Shown here: positions 1 through 8,769 of the stretch, piece by piece
Layout of the letters: each line of letters starts with the position of its first letter
Numbering within the stretch: position 1 is the first letter of the stretch
Source: Bacteroidales bacterium UBA6248
GTDB lineage: Bacteria > Bacteroidota > Bacteroidia > Bacteroidales > Lentimicrobiaceae
DNA length: 48,556 nt
Assembly (NCBI GenBank): GCA_002441345.1
Contig: DJVU01000076.1
Location: 36,306-84,861, forward strand
Direction of reading: 5' to 3'
Notes under the pieces: generated by a model
Seen by the model: only the letters and a program-made list of their open reading frames with translations
The model's database searches: none
Told to the model about the DNA's origin: nothing
Translations under genes and position numbers: made by a program

Positions 1-36
1 CGGACGGATGCACATGTTCCGGTCTGAGATCCGTTT

Positions 37-1173
37 TTACATTCCGTCGTCTGCGAACAGATCAGCGGCTATACCGTCGGCCATTAGTTTTCCGGCAGAT
101 GTCAGCGTGTAGCAGCCTTTTGCATACGATACCAGTTCTGCATCTATAAACCTGCCGATACCTGTTTTAAAATCATTCAGGTAAGCGGTCCCGAATTTTT
201 GCAGCAGTTCTTCTTCTTTGCATCCCCACATGGTTCGCAGCCCGGTCATTACGTATTCGTTGTACTGCTGAACCAAACCCAGGGTTTCGGAGCCTTGCGG
301 GATACTGCCGGTTTCAATGGCCTTCAGGTATTCATTGATGCCGGATACATTCCACTGTCTGGTTTTTCCGTCGAACGAATGTGCCGAAGGCCCCAGTCCA
401 AGGTAAGGTTCTCCTGTCCAGTAGGCTGTATTATGCCTGGCATACCGGTCCGGTTTGCAGAAATTGGAGATTTCGTAATGCAGGTATCCGGCGGTTTCCA
501 TGGCTTCCATCAGCATACGGAAGTGACGTACTGCCTGAACTTCATCCACAGGGGCAAGTTTCCCTTTGCGTATCAGCACATCCAGGGCTGTGCGCGGTTC
601 TACCGTGAGTGCATATGCCGAAAGGTGCGGGATGTTTCTGCCGGTAACCTTCTGCAGGTTGTCCAGCCAGGCCTCGTCGCTCAGCACCGGGAATCCGTAA
701 ATCAGGTCGATGGTGAGGTTTTCAAATCCGTTATCCTGAGCCAGATCAATGCATTCCAGGGCTTTGTTACCTGTGTGGATGCGATTCAGATAGAGCAGGT
801 CCTCATCTCGGAACGACTGAACGCCCATACTCAGGCGGTTGATGCCGAGTTCTTTCCAGGCTTTCAGATTATCACGGTTCACATCGTCGGGATTGGCTTC
901 CAGGGTTATTTCCGCATCCCACGAAAGGGAAAAGTTGTTTGTAACGGCATCCATAATCCCGCCAAGGAGAGCAGGATTAAGAAGGGAAGGAGTTCCGCCG
1001 CCGAAATAAACGGACGTAACGGTTGCGCCGTTAAGATACGAATGCTGCAGCACGGCTTCACGGGTTATGGCTGAAGCGACTTCGGGCATAAATTTCGCGG
1101 AAGCGACGGAGAAGAAGTTGCAATAATGGCATTTCTGCCTGCAATAGGGGATATGTATATAAATTCCTGCCAA
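37..1173 (-). CDS. hemW: HemW-like radical SAM heme chaperone
   Basis: Radical SAM protein of the HemW family (often mislabelled as oxygen-independent coproporphyrinogen oxidase), thought to bind heme and deliver it to cytoplasmic or membrane targets. The 378-residue protein has the cluster motif Cys11-x3-Cys15-x2-Cys18. The residue two positions after Cys18 is Phe, not Cys, which separates HemW from true HemN. The SAM-binding GGGTP motif lies at 58-62. The start codon is TTG (complement of caa at 1171-1173): the family N-terminus MAGIYIHIP begins exactly there, and the upstream frame soon hits a stop with no ATG. It is last in a minus-strand run after two glycosyltransferases and a lipid kinase, 47 nt behind the kinase gene; no functional link to them is obvious. 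Confidence 0.93.
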   Translation of the reverse strand: MAGIYIHIPYCRQKCHYCNFFSVASAKFMPEVASAITREAVLQHSYLNGATVTSVYFGGGTPSLLNPALLGGIMDAVTNNFSLSWDAEITLEANPDDVNRDNLKAWKELGINRLSMGVQSFRDEDLLYLNRIHTGNKALECIDLAQDNGFENLTIDLIYGFPVLSDEAWLDNLQKVTGRNIPHLSAYALTVEPRTALDVLIRKGKLAPVDEVQAVRHFRMLMEAMETAGYLHYEISNFCKPDRYARHNTAYWTGEPYLGLGPSAHSFDGKTRQWNVSGINEYLKAIETGSIPQGSETLGLVQQYNEYVMTGLRTMWGCKEEELLQKFGTAYLNDFKTGIGRFIDAELVSYAKGCYTLTSAGKLMADGIAADLFADDGM

Positions 1174-1220
1174 GGTGCGCGTGATTTAATAATGGTTTGT
1201 TCCGGTGAATTTTCCGGTCT

Positions 1221-2153
1221 TCAGTTTCCGGCTACAATGGTAATGCCAAGCGGGATTACCTCAAACTGCATGGGGGTATGGCCCAGGGATTCGCCATCGG
1301 TTTCGAGAAACATGGGCAGTTCCGCCTCGATTTCAACTTTTGCTCCCCTGAATGTTTTTACCTGAGGAAGTTTGAGGAACGAGCCGTCGTAGAGTTTCTT
1401 TACGCTTCGAATCACCAGAAGCCTGCTGACGCGGGTTATCACTGTAACATCAAAAAGTCCGTCGTCGGGAATGGCATTGGGAGCCTGCATCATACCGCCC
1501 CCGTTGAACCGGCAGATGGCAACGCTCATGGTAAATACCCCTGCTTTCAGCTCTTGTCCGTCCACTTTAACGCGAGCGGTAGTTGCCTTATAGCTGATAA
1601 GGCTGGCAAACAGACTGATGAGGTAGGAGAACGGGCCGCTTTTCCCTTCCTGCTTCACCTTGTTGGTACGTTTGGCTACCATGGCATCGAATCCGAGACC
1701 GGCCATATTGATAAAATGCCGGTGTTTCTGAAGATTCTTGTACATATAGGTGACTTTTCCCACATCCTGAAGGCGGGTTTTACCCAGAGCAATTACGTCA
1801 ATGGCTTCTTTGTATCCGGAAGGGATGTTGAAGGAACGGCCCCAGTCGTTGCCGGTACCTACAGGAATCATAGCCAGAATTATACTCTCGGGCGGATATT
1901 TTTTTTGCGTGTAAACGCCGTTGACCACTTCGTTAAGGGTGCCGTCGCCTCCAACCACGATAATCTTGCGGAATCCGGCTTCAATATGTTTCCGGGCCAG
2001 GCGCACGGCGTGGTTCGGGTGTTTGGTAAAGACGTTGGTGAAGCTGAGTCCTGCCTCGTTCATCAAGCGGGCTATTTCCAGCCAGTCTTTCTCCCCTTTA
2101 CGGCGTCCTGCATTGGGATTAACGATAACAAACCATTCGTTGCCTGCGTCCAT
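1221..2153 (-). CDS. Diacylglycerol kinase-family lipid kinase
   Basis: Lipid kinase of the DagK/YegS/BmrU type, using ATP to phosphorylate diacylglycerol or a related lipid at the inner membrane face. The nucleotide-binding motif GGDGTLNEV is at residues 68-76 and an N-terminal VNPNAGRRKG stretch is typical of the family catalytic domain. The C-terminal half holds the usual beta-sandwich region with the conserved DDGLFDV segment. The length of 310 residues is normal and there is no signal peptide. The gene starts 9 nt after the GT9 gene ends, so it is very likely co-transcribed with the two upstream glycosyltransferases. That suggests a role in envelope lipid metabolism, but the true substrate cannot be read from sequence. 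Confidence 0.88.
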   Translation of the reverse strand: MDAGNEWFVIVNPNAGRRKGEKDWLEIARLMNEAGLSFTNVFTKHPNHAVRLARKHIEAGFRKIIVVGGDGTLNEVVNGVYTQKKYPPESIILAMIPVGTGNDWGRSFNIPSGYKEAIDVIALGKTRLQDVGKVTYMYKNLQKHRHFINMAGLGFDAMVAKRTNKVKQEGKSGPFSYLISLFASLISYKATTARVKVDGQELKAGVFTMSVAICRFNGGGMMQAPNAIPDDGLFDVTVITRVSRLLVIRSVKKLYDGSFLKLPQVKTFRGAKVEIEAELPMFLETDGESLGHTPMQFEVIPLGITIVAGN

Positions 2154-2162
2154 GTCCGGGTT

Positions 2163-3200
2163 TTAGTGTAGATTACTGTTAACCAGGGATTCAAGTTTTT
2201 GTTTAACACGCACGGGGCTGATTTCGGTCATGCACAGGCATTTACCGCCTCCGCGACAGTCGTTGCATTCCTTATCAGCCACCAGAAATGCAGCCTTATG
2301 TCCCAGCGGAGCCCAGCGTCCGGGGTGCATCGGCCGGATGGGCGGATAGATGCCCAGGGCTGATTTTCCGAGTGCTGCTGCAAGATGCAAGGGGCCGGTG
2401 CTTGCAGCAATAAGTGCATCGGCTGCTGCAATAAATGCGATCATCTCGTTCAGATCCATCATCCCTGTAAGGTCATTCAGCTCTCCGGCAGCTTCAAAGA
2501 AGCCTTCTTTCCTCAGCATTTCTCCTTCTGCAGCCGTTCCTGTTACAAATATCCTGAATTTTTCTTTGGAAAGCGAATTTGCAAGTCCGGCAAAATTCTC
2601 ACTTCCCCACTCTCTGGCACTGCCTTTCGATTTCGGATGAAGGATGAGGTTGATGTGCGACGGACTTAGCAGCCGGTTTAACCTTCCGGGTAGGGGATGC
2701 AGCCTCGATAGTCCGTAATAGTTTGGAATTGTTGCAGTTTCTGTAACGGTATTTTCAAACAGTTGTCCGGCAAGCAACAGGTTAAGCTGGGCTTCATGCA
2801 GGGGACTGTTACGCCTCGAAAGTCTCGTAAGGCGATTGCAGGTGAGGTAATGATACAGTCTGCCGGTTGTACCGATGCGCTCGGGGATTCCTGCTTTTTT
2901 TGCCAGACGGGCAATTTCACGGCGCGGGAATACGTGCAGGATGAGGTCGGCTTCCAGACTGCGGATTAAAGATATCCGTTCGTTCTGCGGCAATACTTCA
3001 ATTTCTTTCCAGTCGATAAACCGGTCGATGTGAATGCAGGCTTCGGCTACGGCTCTGGTATATCCCTGACCCAGAAACAGGATTTCAGCATCCGGAAACC
3101 TCTCCCTGATCTTTCCTGCAAGCGGCAGGGTAAGAATCACATCGCCAATGCTGTCGGTGCGGCTGATGATGATTCTCCGGTAACTGGTTTTCTTAGTCAA
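2163..3200 (-). CDS. Glycosyltransferase family 9 (heptosyltransferase-like)
   Basis: GT9 enzyme related to ADP-heptose:LPS heptosyltransferases, probably adding a sugar to lipopolysaccharide core or lipid A in the cytoplasm. The N-terminus has the family pattern IIISRTDSIGDVILTLP. The C-terminal half has LILHPKSKGSAREWG and STGPLHLAAALG, the usual nucleotide-sugar binding region, and ends with the Cys-rich tail seen in many GT9 proteins (CNDC, CLCM). Length 345 residues is normal. The apparent start is TTG at 3200-3198, overlapping the end of the preceding GT2 gene by 8 nt; no in-frame ATG lies just upstream. The overlap indicates translational coupling with GT2. The donor sugar is not determined. 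Confidence 0.88.
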   Translation of the reverse strand: MTKKTSYRRIIISRTDSIGDVILTLPLAGKIRERFPDAEILFLGQGYTRAVAEACIHIDRFIDWKEIEVLPQNERISLIRSLEADLILHVFPRREIARLAKKAGIPERIGTTGRLYHYLTCNRLTRLSRRNSPLHEAQLNLLLAGQLFENTVTETATIPNYYGLSRLHPLPGRLNRLLSPSHINLILHPKSKGSAREWGSENFAGLANSLSKEKFRIFVTGTAAEGEMLRKEGFFEAAGELNDLTGMMDLNEMIAFIAAADALIAASTGPLHLAAALGKSALGIYPPIRPMHPGRWAPLGHKAAFLVADKECNDCRGGGKCLCMTEISPVRVKQKLESLVNSNLH

Positions 3201-3966
3201 GGCCGGATATTTTTTTTAGTTGCAGTTGTCTTATCTTTTTGTACTTCAGGTAGGTTGCCCATGCCGAGATCCGGGCAATGGTAAAACCGGCTTTGCCGTC
3301 GAGTATGCCAAGCCTGATAAAATAATTGCGCAGAAACTTCACAACCGGACTCAGTACCATAATCAGCCAGGACGCTTTCCTGCCTTTTTCAAACTGTGAT
3401 TTTGCCAGAATGGAGGTAAAATACTCTGCCTGGCGGTAGTGATCGGCGATGGTATAGTAGCTGTAGTGCAGGATATCGCCTTTCAGATGCGAAGTTGTGG
3501 CATTTTCGCCGGTAAGTTCGTATTTGTCGTGCGGATTTTCGCCTCCCCATTGCCCTTTGCGCGAATCCCACAGCCTGAGTTTGCGGTCGGGATACCATCC
3601 GCTGTGGCGGATCCAGTGCCCGCAGTAGTTGGTAAGACGATTCATGGTGTATCCGTCGGAGACCCAGTTTTTCTTTACTTCCATAATAGAAGCTTTCAGG
3701 GTTTCGTCAAGGGCTTCGTCGGCATCGAGCGAAAGAACGTGCGGATAGAGGGCATGGGTTACAGCTCTGTTTTTCTGCTGAATGTGTCCGTCGAAAGCAT
3801 GCTGTATAAACCGGACACCATAGGCTGCACAGATTTCTGCAGTCCGGTCGGTACTGAAGGAGTCGAGCACAACGATGTCGTCGGCCACATCCTGCACCGA
3901 TTCGAGGCAGCGCCCGATGTTGCGTTCCTCGTTATATGCTATAATTACAACCGATAATGGCGTCAT
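3193..3966 (-). CDS. Glycosyltransferase family 2, LPS core type
   Basis: Inverting GT2 glycosyltransferase of the WaaE/KdtX group (lipopolysaccharide core beta-1,4-glucosyltransferase-like). Evidence is the N-terminal VVIIAYNEERNIGRCLESV, the nucleotide-binding LDSFSTDRT near residue 35, and the metal-binding LSLDADEALDE near 80. The 257-residue length and the conserved WYPDRKLRLWD region fit this subgroup. The C-terminus is basic and amphipathic, consistent with membrane association. This is the first gene of a four-gene minus-strand run (GT2, GT9, lipid kinase, hemW), preceded by a well-matched promoter at 4051-4081 and a leader of roughly 75-80 nt. The context supports a role in building the lipid A-core saccharide. 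Confidence 0.88.
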   Translation of the reverse strand: MTPLSVVIIAYNEERNIGRCLESVQDVADDIVVLDSFSTDRTAEICAAYGVRFIQHAFDGHIQQKNRAVTHALYPHVLSLDADEALDETLKASIMEVKKNWVSDGYTMNRLTNYCGHWIRHSGWYPDRKLRLWDSRKGQWGGENPHDKYELTGENATTSHLKGDILHYSYYTIADHYRQAEYFTSILAKSQFEKGRKASWLIMVLSPVVKFLRNYFIRLGILDGKAGFTIARISAWATYLKYKKIRQLQLKKISGLD

Positions 3967-4050
3967 TTACATAATGGATGAGTTAAAGCCGGATTATCCG
4001 GTTCTGGGGAGTCACGCACAAACCGGTTGGACAATCCTGCCGCATCCTTA

Positions 4051-4081
4051 CAAACCTACAAGAAATATCGCAGTTTACAAA
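4051..4081 (-). promoter_or_regulatory. Promoter for the GT2-GT9-lipid kinase-hemW operon
   Basis: On the minus strand TTTG (4081-4078), a 19-bp spacer and TAGGTTTG (4058-4051) match the Bacteroidota sigma consensus TTTG-N19-TAnnTTTG exactly. Transcription should begin near 4044. A perfect 12-bp palindrome, TGCAAATTTGCA at 4089-4100, lies just upstream of the -33 element. Confidence 0.72.
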
Positions 4082-4158
4082 TACAGGGTGCAAATTTGCA
4101 TCAAAAAGGCGATTGTTGCTGGAAAAATGGCAATGAAAAATACAGGGCAGCTGCAGTT

Positions 4159-5490
4159 TTAAATCACTTTATGTTTCCATTTTCCTGATTTCATGTAAAA
4201 ATAGGAAAGTGATGTCATTATAAAGAAATAGATGTATTCGCTGGCCCAGACGGCTTCAATGCGCAGCTGAAGTTTAACGGCAAGAACCCAGGCGGCTATC
4301 AGATAAATGGCGATCGTGATTATTTCTATCAGAAGTGCGGTAGCCGTATTGGCGGTTCCGCTTACGGCATTGAAAAGTATGCCTCCAAAGGAAAACAGGA
4401 AAAGAGCAGTCATCACCACATAAAAGGTTGGTACCGTTTGGGCGATCAGTTCCGGGTCGGAAGTATAGACCGAGATTAAAATGCGGGGTATCAGAGCCGA
4501 GATCAGCACAATGCCGCCGATCAGGGAGAAATTCAGAAGGGCAACCCGTTTGATCACCGGAATCACAAAATGATGCTTGCCTTGTCCGATCATATTGCTG
4601 ACCAGTGTATTGGTGGTAGAGCCAAATGCAAACGAGGGAATCATTAAAACGATATAGGCACTGCGTATGATGTTCGAGATGGCGAGTGAACGTTCTCCGA
4701 GTTTTTCAACAATCATAAAAAAGATAAACCAGCCTGCCAGCGACAGGAAGTGCTGAATCATTACAAAAACTGAAATATCGAGAGTAGTCCTTATAACACT
4801 TAGGTCCAGTCTTTTAAATCGGAAGAGCTGATATTTCTGAAGGTCAATTTTTTTCAGTGTGTACGCGAAGAAGAATACGGCGGAAGCCATTTCAGCGAGA
4901 ACGGAAGCAATAGCAGCGCCTTTAATGCCAAGAGCAGGGAGTCCGAAATGGCCGAATATCAGTGCATAATCAAGAACAATATTCACTACGGCCATAATCA
5001 GGGCATTCCAGGTAAGCACCCGGGTACTTGTAGTGCCGATATAAAACGACCGGAGCAGTACATTGGCAAATGCAAAAAAGAGTCCGTATATTCTGTACTG
5101 CAGAAAATCCATGCTGGCAATATACACTGTTTCGGAGGCAATCATTGCTTTAAGTGCTGCAGGTGAAAAGATCTTTATCAGCGTAAATAGCAATAAGGCG
5201 AACAGCATCAGGAAGTAGAGGCTGTTGTCGGTAATTTTTCCGATTTCCGCGTATTTCTTTTCTCCGTTTCTGCGGGCAATCAGGATCTGTCCGCCGATGC
5301 CAAAACCGAAGCCCAGCATAAAAAGCGAGATGTAAAAGAGTCCTGCAAGAGCCGATGCTCCCAGCTCCACTTCACCGACCCGTCCCAGAAAGGCAGTATC
5401 GGTAACGTTTACTACATTCTGGGCAATAAGGCTCAGGATAATCGGGAGTGAGATGTCCCATATTTTTCGGTAGGATGGCAGGGCGCTCAT
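4159..5490 (-). CDS. MATE family multidrug/polysaccharide exporter
   Basis: Inner-membrane antiporter of the MATE (NorM/DinF) family, which exports cationic drugs or other small molecules using Na+ or H+ gradients. About 12 hydrophobic segments span the 443 residues, and the first has the family pattern ISLPIILSLIAQNVVNVTDTAFLG. The open frame extends 11 codons further, but MSALPSYRKIW at 5490 matches usual MATE N-termini. A TAnnTTTG element at 5501-5508 also leaves almost no room for the longer start. The gene lies 128 nt downstream of trkH and is probably transcribed from its own promoter. The substrate cannot be predicted. Confidence 0.9.
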   Translation of the reverse strand: MSALPSYRKIWDISLPIILSLIAQNVVNVTDTAFLGRVGEVELGASALAGLFYISLFMLGFGFGIGGQILIARRNGEKKYAEIGKITDNSLYFLMLFALLLFTLIKIFSPAALKAMIASETVYIASMDFLQYRIYGLFFAFANVLLRSFYIGTTSTRVLTWNALIMAVVNIVLDYALIFGHFGLPALGIKGAAIASVLAEMASAVFFFAYTLKKIDLQKYQLFRFKRLDLSVIRTTLDISVFVMIQHFLSLAGWFIFFMIVEKLGERSLAISNIIRSAYIVLMIPSFAFGSTTNTLVSNMIGQGKHHFVIPVIKRVALLNFSLIGGIVLISALIPRILISVYTSDPELIAQTVPTFYVVMTALFLFSFGGILFNAVSGTANTATALLIEIITIAIYLIAAWVLAVKLQLRIEAVWASEYIYFFIMTSLSYFYMKSGKWKHKVI

Positions 5491-5500
5491 AAATTGGCGG

Positions 5501-5508
5501 CAAAGATA
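5501..5508 (-). promoter_or_regulatory. -7 promoter element before the MATE gene
   Basis: TATCTTTG on the minus strand matches the Bacteroidota TAnnTTTG element and ends only 10 nt before the ATG at 5490, so the transcript would have almost no 5' leader. No good TTG -33 element is visible at the usual spacing. Confidence 0.5.
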
Positions 5509-5618
5509 CGGAATCCCATCCAAAAGATAATTTACTGTTTTTCAGATCGGATTGACTGCTCTGCCTGCCGGGGTTTACGGAAGAAGGAGGTGTGGGAGGG
5601 CAAGGGTTTGCCGGTGGC

Positions 5619-7118
5619 CTATTTTCTCCAGAAAGCAGCGGAGAAGAGTATCAGCACGGTAAAGAGCTCAAGCCGGCCAAGCATCATAAGGAACGAAAGC
5701 AGCCACTTGCCTGCAACAGGTATGGTGCTGTAGTTTAAAGACGGACCTACAATTCCAAGTCCGGGACCAATGTTGCCGAGACTTGCCGCAACGGCTCCCA
5801 GTGCCGATTCAAATTCAAGACCCAGCATCGAAAGCAACAGCGAGCCGAAGCCGAAGATCAGTATATATATCAGAAAGAATGCCAGTACGTTGAAGATGAT
5901 CTGCTGAGAAATGGCTTTCCCGTTAAGCCTTACCGGGAGCAATGCCTGCGGATGGATGATGCGTTTCAGCTCCAGTGCACTGTTTTTCAGAAGCAGGATT
6001 ATCCTTACGATTTTGATACCACCTCCCGTTGATCCGGCACACCCTCCGGTAAACATCAGCAGAAATATCAATACCCATGTAAAATAGGGCCAGAGCAGGT
6101 AATCGCTGGTGATGTAGCCAGTGGTGGTAACAATGGACACTACCTGAAAAAGCGAATCACGGAATGCTTTAGCAGGTGCAATGTGCTGAATAAGTATCAG
6201 GGCGAGCGTAATAACCACTGTAGAAAGTATCAGCAAAAAAGTATAATGCCGTAATTCTTCGTTTTTGAATACCTTGCTGAACTGTCGTTTCAGGAAAAGA
6301 TAGTGCAGGGTGAATGAAATCCCGGCAAGGTACATAAAGACAATAATAACGTATTGCAGGTATGGGGAGAAGCTGGCAATGGAGTCGTTTTTCGTGGAAA
6401 AACCTCCGGTAGCCATGGTTCCGAATGCGTGGCAAAGGGAGTCGAAGAGACTTAGACCGCCAGCCATCAGCAAGGCAGTTTGAATCAGAGTCAATATAAC
6501 ATAGATGATCCACAGGCGTTTGGCAGTCTGGGTAATACGCGGATGCAGTTTGTCGGGCGTTAGTCCGGGTACTTCGGCGATGAAGAGCTGCATGCCTCCG
6601 ACTCCCAGAAAGGGAAGGATAGCAAGCGACAGGACTATGATTCCCATACCGCCGATCCAGTGTGTCATGCTTCTCCAGAAAAGGATTCCTTCGGGCAATG
6701 CTTCGATATCGGTAAAAATGGTTGCGCCGGTGGTGGTAAATCCCGACATGGTTTCGAAGAAGGCATCGGTTAAGCTGGTGGTGGTTCCGCTCAGGATAAA
6801 GGGGAGTGCCCCGAAAAATGAAATGGTGACCCATGTAAGGGTTACTACTATGTATCCTTCGCGTTTGCCAATGGAGTTCTGGTCGAGTTTCCGGTTGGTT
6901 GCCCAGAGCAGGATACCTGTCAGGCCTGTTATGCCTCCCGATATCAATAAAGGAAGAAAGTCATGCGCCGGGTCAAACAACCGCATATGATGCAGGAACC
7001 CGGGATCGTACCATGCCGAGAATCCCAGGCTGGTGAACATAAACAAGCCTTCGATCACCAGCAGTAATCCGGTGATTTTAAGAATAGCATTCAGGTTTAT
7101 TTTACGCTTGCCGGCCAT
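5619..7118 (-). CDS. trkH: Potassium uptake protein TrkH
   Basis: Membrane pore subunit of the Trk potassium uptake system. The 499-residue protein has about ten transmembrane segments and the four P-loop filter segments expected of the TrkH/KtrB superfamily: MSGFTTTGATIF, FGTMATGGFSTKNDS, VSIVTTTGYITSDY and ASLGNIGPGLG, each with the filter glycine. A glycine-rich loop GGCAGSTGGGIK between the last two repeats matches the TrkH intramembrane gate region. It follows trkA by 42 nt on the same strand, so pore and regulator are co-expressed. A weak promoter-like TAACTTTC sits in the gap. The start ATG at 7118 gives the usual N-terminus. Confidence 0.95.
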   Translation of the reverse strand: MAGKRKINLNAILKITGLLLVIEGLFMFTSLGFSAWYDPGFLHHMRLFDPAHDFLPLLISGGITGLTGILLWATNRKLDQNSIGKREGYIVVTLTWVTISFFGALPFILSGTTTSLTDAFFETMSGFTTTGATIFTDIEALPEGILFWRSMTHWIGGMGIIVLSLAILPFLGVGGMQLFIAEVPGLTPDKLHPRITQTAKRLWIIYVILTLIQTALLMAGGLSLFDSLCHAFGTMATGGFSTKNDSIASFSPYLQYVIIVFMYLAGISFTLHYLFLKRQFSKVFKNEELRHYTFLLILSTVVITLALILIQHIAPAKAFRDSLFQVVSIVTTTGYITSDYLLWPYFTWVLIFLLMFTGGCAGSTGGGIKIVRIILLLKNSALELKRIIHPQALLPVRLNGKAISQQIIFNVLAFFLIYILIFGFGSLLLSMLGLEFESALGAVAASLGNIGPGLGIVGPSLNYSTIPVAGKWLLSFLMMLGRLELFTVLILFSAAFWRK

Positions 7119-7160
7119 GGCTTACCAGATTCGGAAAGGTGCGAAAGTTATAAAAATAAA

Positions 7161-8501
7161 TCAATGGAAAAGATCCTGAACCTTGCTTATGGCTTCTGGG
7201 ATTGCAAATACCACAACCTTGTCGCCTTCCTGTATCTGGAAATCGCCCACTGCGATATAGCTCTGCATGCCTCTGACAATCCCTCCTATGATGCTGCCAC
7301 GTGGGATATCAATTTTTTTGATAGGCCTGCGTGTTACATATGCACCCGGTTTTACAACGAATTCAAGCACTTCGGCATCGATGCCGCTGAGACATTTTAT
7401 GCTGGTAACCTCGGCATCCATAGTGAAACGGACGATATACGAAGCGGTGATCAGTTTCTTGTTGATGATGGTTTCTATGCCTATGCTTTGCGATATAGTG
7501 ATGTAGTCGATGTTTTCTACCAGGGGAATCACCCGTTTAACTCCGAAACGCTGGGCCAGAAGGCAGGTAAGGATGTTTGTTTCGTAGTCGTTGGTAACCG
7601 CTATAAAGGCATCCATATTACGTATGCCTTCATCCTCAAGCAGGTCGATGTCGCGGGCATCGGCATTGATGATAAGGGTATGTTCCAGCTGGTCGATCAG
7701 ATTGAGGCAGCGTTCCTTGTCAATTTCAATCAGCTTGACGTTCATATCGCGCTCAATCCGGCGGGCTGTTTTTCTGCCGATGCGACCTCCTCCGACTATC
7801 ATTACGTTGCGGATATCCTGCTTTTCCTTTCCGCCAAGCCTGAGAAGCGAATCCACTCCGTCGGGCTTGGTAATCACATAGGCCAGGTCGTTCAGTTTAA
7901 ATACATCGTCTCCTTTCGGAATGATGGTTTTATTGTTGCGGTGTATGGCTATTGCCCTGAAATCGAGCCTGGGGTTTTCATGCGCAACCTCGTTCAGGGT
8001 TTTGTTCAGCACCAAAGCTTTTTCGTCGAGTTTAATAAGAAACAGTGACAAGCGGCCTTCCGAGAAGTCAAATATTTCCGTAGCTGCCGTTTGTCCTAAC
8101 AGTTTAACGATTTCCTTGGCGGCAATCCTCTCGGGACAAACCATCGCGTCTATCCCCAGCGAACGCATAATTTCGCGGTTCTCAATAGTTAGGTACTCGG
8201 TATTATTGATACGGGCAATGGTTCTTCGGGCACCAAGCTTTTTGCCAAGCACACAGGTGGTAATGTTTATTTTTTCGTCGTGAACCACTGAAATCAAAAG
8301 GTCGGCACGGCGCACATTGGCCTGCTCCAGTACACTGATGGATGTTGAATCTCCGGTAATGGTCATCAGATCGGTGTGCGTCTCAATCATCTTCAGCAAC
8401 TCCTGATGCGGATCTACGATGGTGATATTGTGGTTTTCACCGGAAAGCATCTTGGCAAGGTGAAATCCAACCTCTCCGTCTCCGGCAATGATGATGTTCA
8501 T
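7161..8501 (-). CDS. trkA: Trk potassium uptake regulatory subunit TrkA
   Basis: Cytoplasmic NAD(H)-binding subunit that gates the TrkH pore. Two tandem RCK units are visible. The first opens with the Rossmann motif IIIAGDGEVGFHLA at the N-terminus. The second opens near residue 230 with VMIVGGGRIGRKTA. Each is followed by a TrkA-C type domain, ending with FQIQEGDKVVVFAIPE. The length of 446 residues is typical of two-unit TrkA proteins. The ATG at 8501 starts exactly at the Rossmann strand. It is the first gene of the trkA-trkH pair and is divergent from dxs across about 270 nt. Confidence 0.95.
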   Translation of the reverse strand: MNIIIAGDGEVGFHLAKMLSGENHNITIVDPHQELLKMIETHTDLMTITGDSTSISVLEQANVRRADLLISVVHDEKINITTCVLGKKLGARRTIARINNTEYLTIENREIMRSLGIDAMVCPERIAAKEIVKLLGQTAATEIFDFSEGRLSLFLIKLDEKALVLNKTLNEVAHENPRLDFRAIAIHRNNKTIIPKGDDVFKLNDLAYVITKPDGVDSLLRLGGKEKQDIRNVMIVGGGRIGRKTARRIERDMNVKLIEIDKERCLNLIDQLEHTLIINADARDIDLLEDEGIRNMDAFIAVTNDYETNILTCLLAQRFGVKRVIPLVENIDYITISQSIGIETIINKKLITASYIVRFTMDAEVTSIKCLSGIDAEVLEFVVKPGAYVTRRPIKKIDIPRGSIIGGIVRGMQSYIAVGDFQIQEGDKVVVFAIPEAISKVQDLFH

Positions 8502-8526
8502 TTCAGTAAGGTTTGAAATTAACCCG

Positions 8527-8534
8527 CAAAGGTA
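8527..8534 (-). promoter_or_regulatory. -7 promoter element before trkA
   Basis: TACCTTTG on the minus strand fits TAnnTTTG and lies 25 nt upstream of the trkA ATG. No TTG at normal -33 spacing is seen, so this is a partial match. Confidence 0.45.
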
Positions 8535-8738
8535 CTACATTTCATCCTCAATTACGTTTGATTTGCAGAGTTTGATACCGTATGCCGGGCATGAGGAAGA
8601 TTTCATTGCCGGCACTGAGTTTCCCTGAAAAGGAATCCGGTTACACCTTAATTGCAGTAATCGCAGGGTTTTCCCGCGGGCTAAAACTGTACAGCGAAAT
8701 CCTGAGGCTGTTTTCAGGAAAGGGGATGCGATTATTCT

Positions 8739-8764
8739 TAAATTTGCCGGGTAACATCCGGCAA
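8739..8764 (+). promoter_or_regulatory. dxs promoter element and leader hairpin
   Basis: TAAATTTG at 8739-8746 fits the Bacteroidota -7 element. It overlaps a perfect 7-bp inverted repeat, TTGCCGG (8744-8750) and CCGGCAA (8758-8764), whose right arm ends 5 nt before the dxs ATG at 8770. If transcription starts further upstream the repeat would form a hairpin masking the start; otherwise it may be an operator. No clear -33 element is present. The remainder of the trkA-dxs gap (8535-8738) shows no gene. Confidence 0.4.
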
Positions 8765-8769
8765 GGATC

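Noticed and set aside
199..1074. A 291-codon open frame antisense to hemW
   Set aside because: HemW motifs on the minus strand are clear; the plus frame is a shadow.
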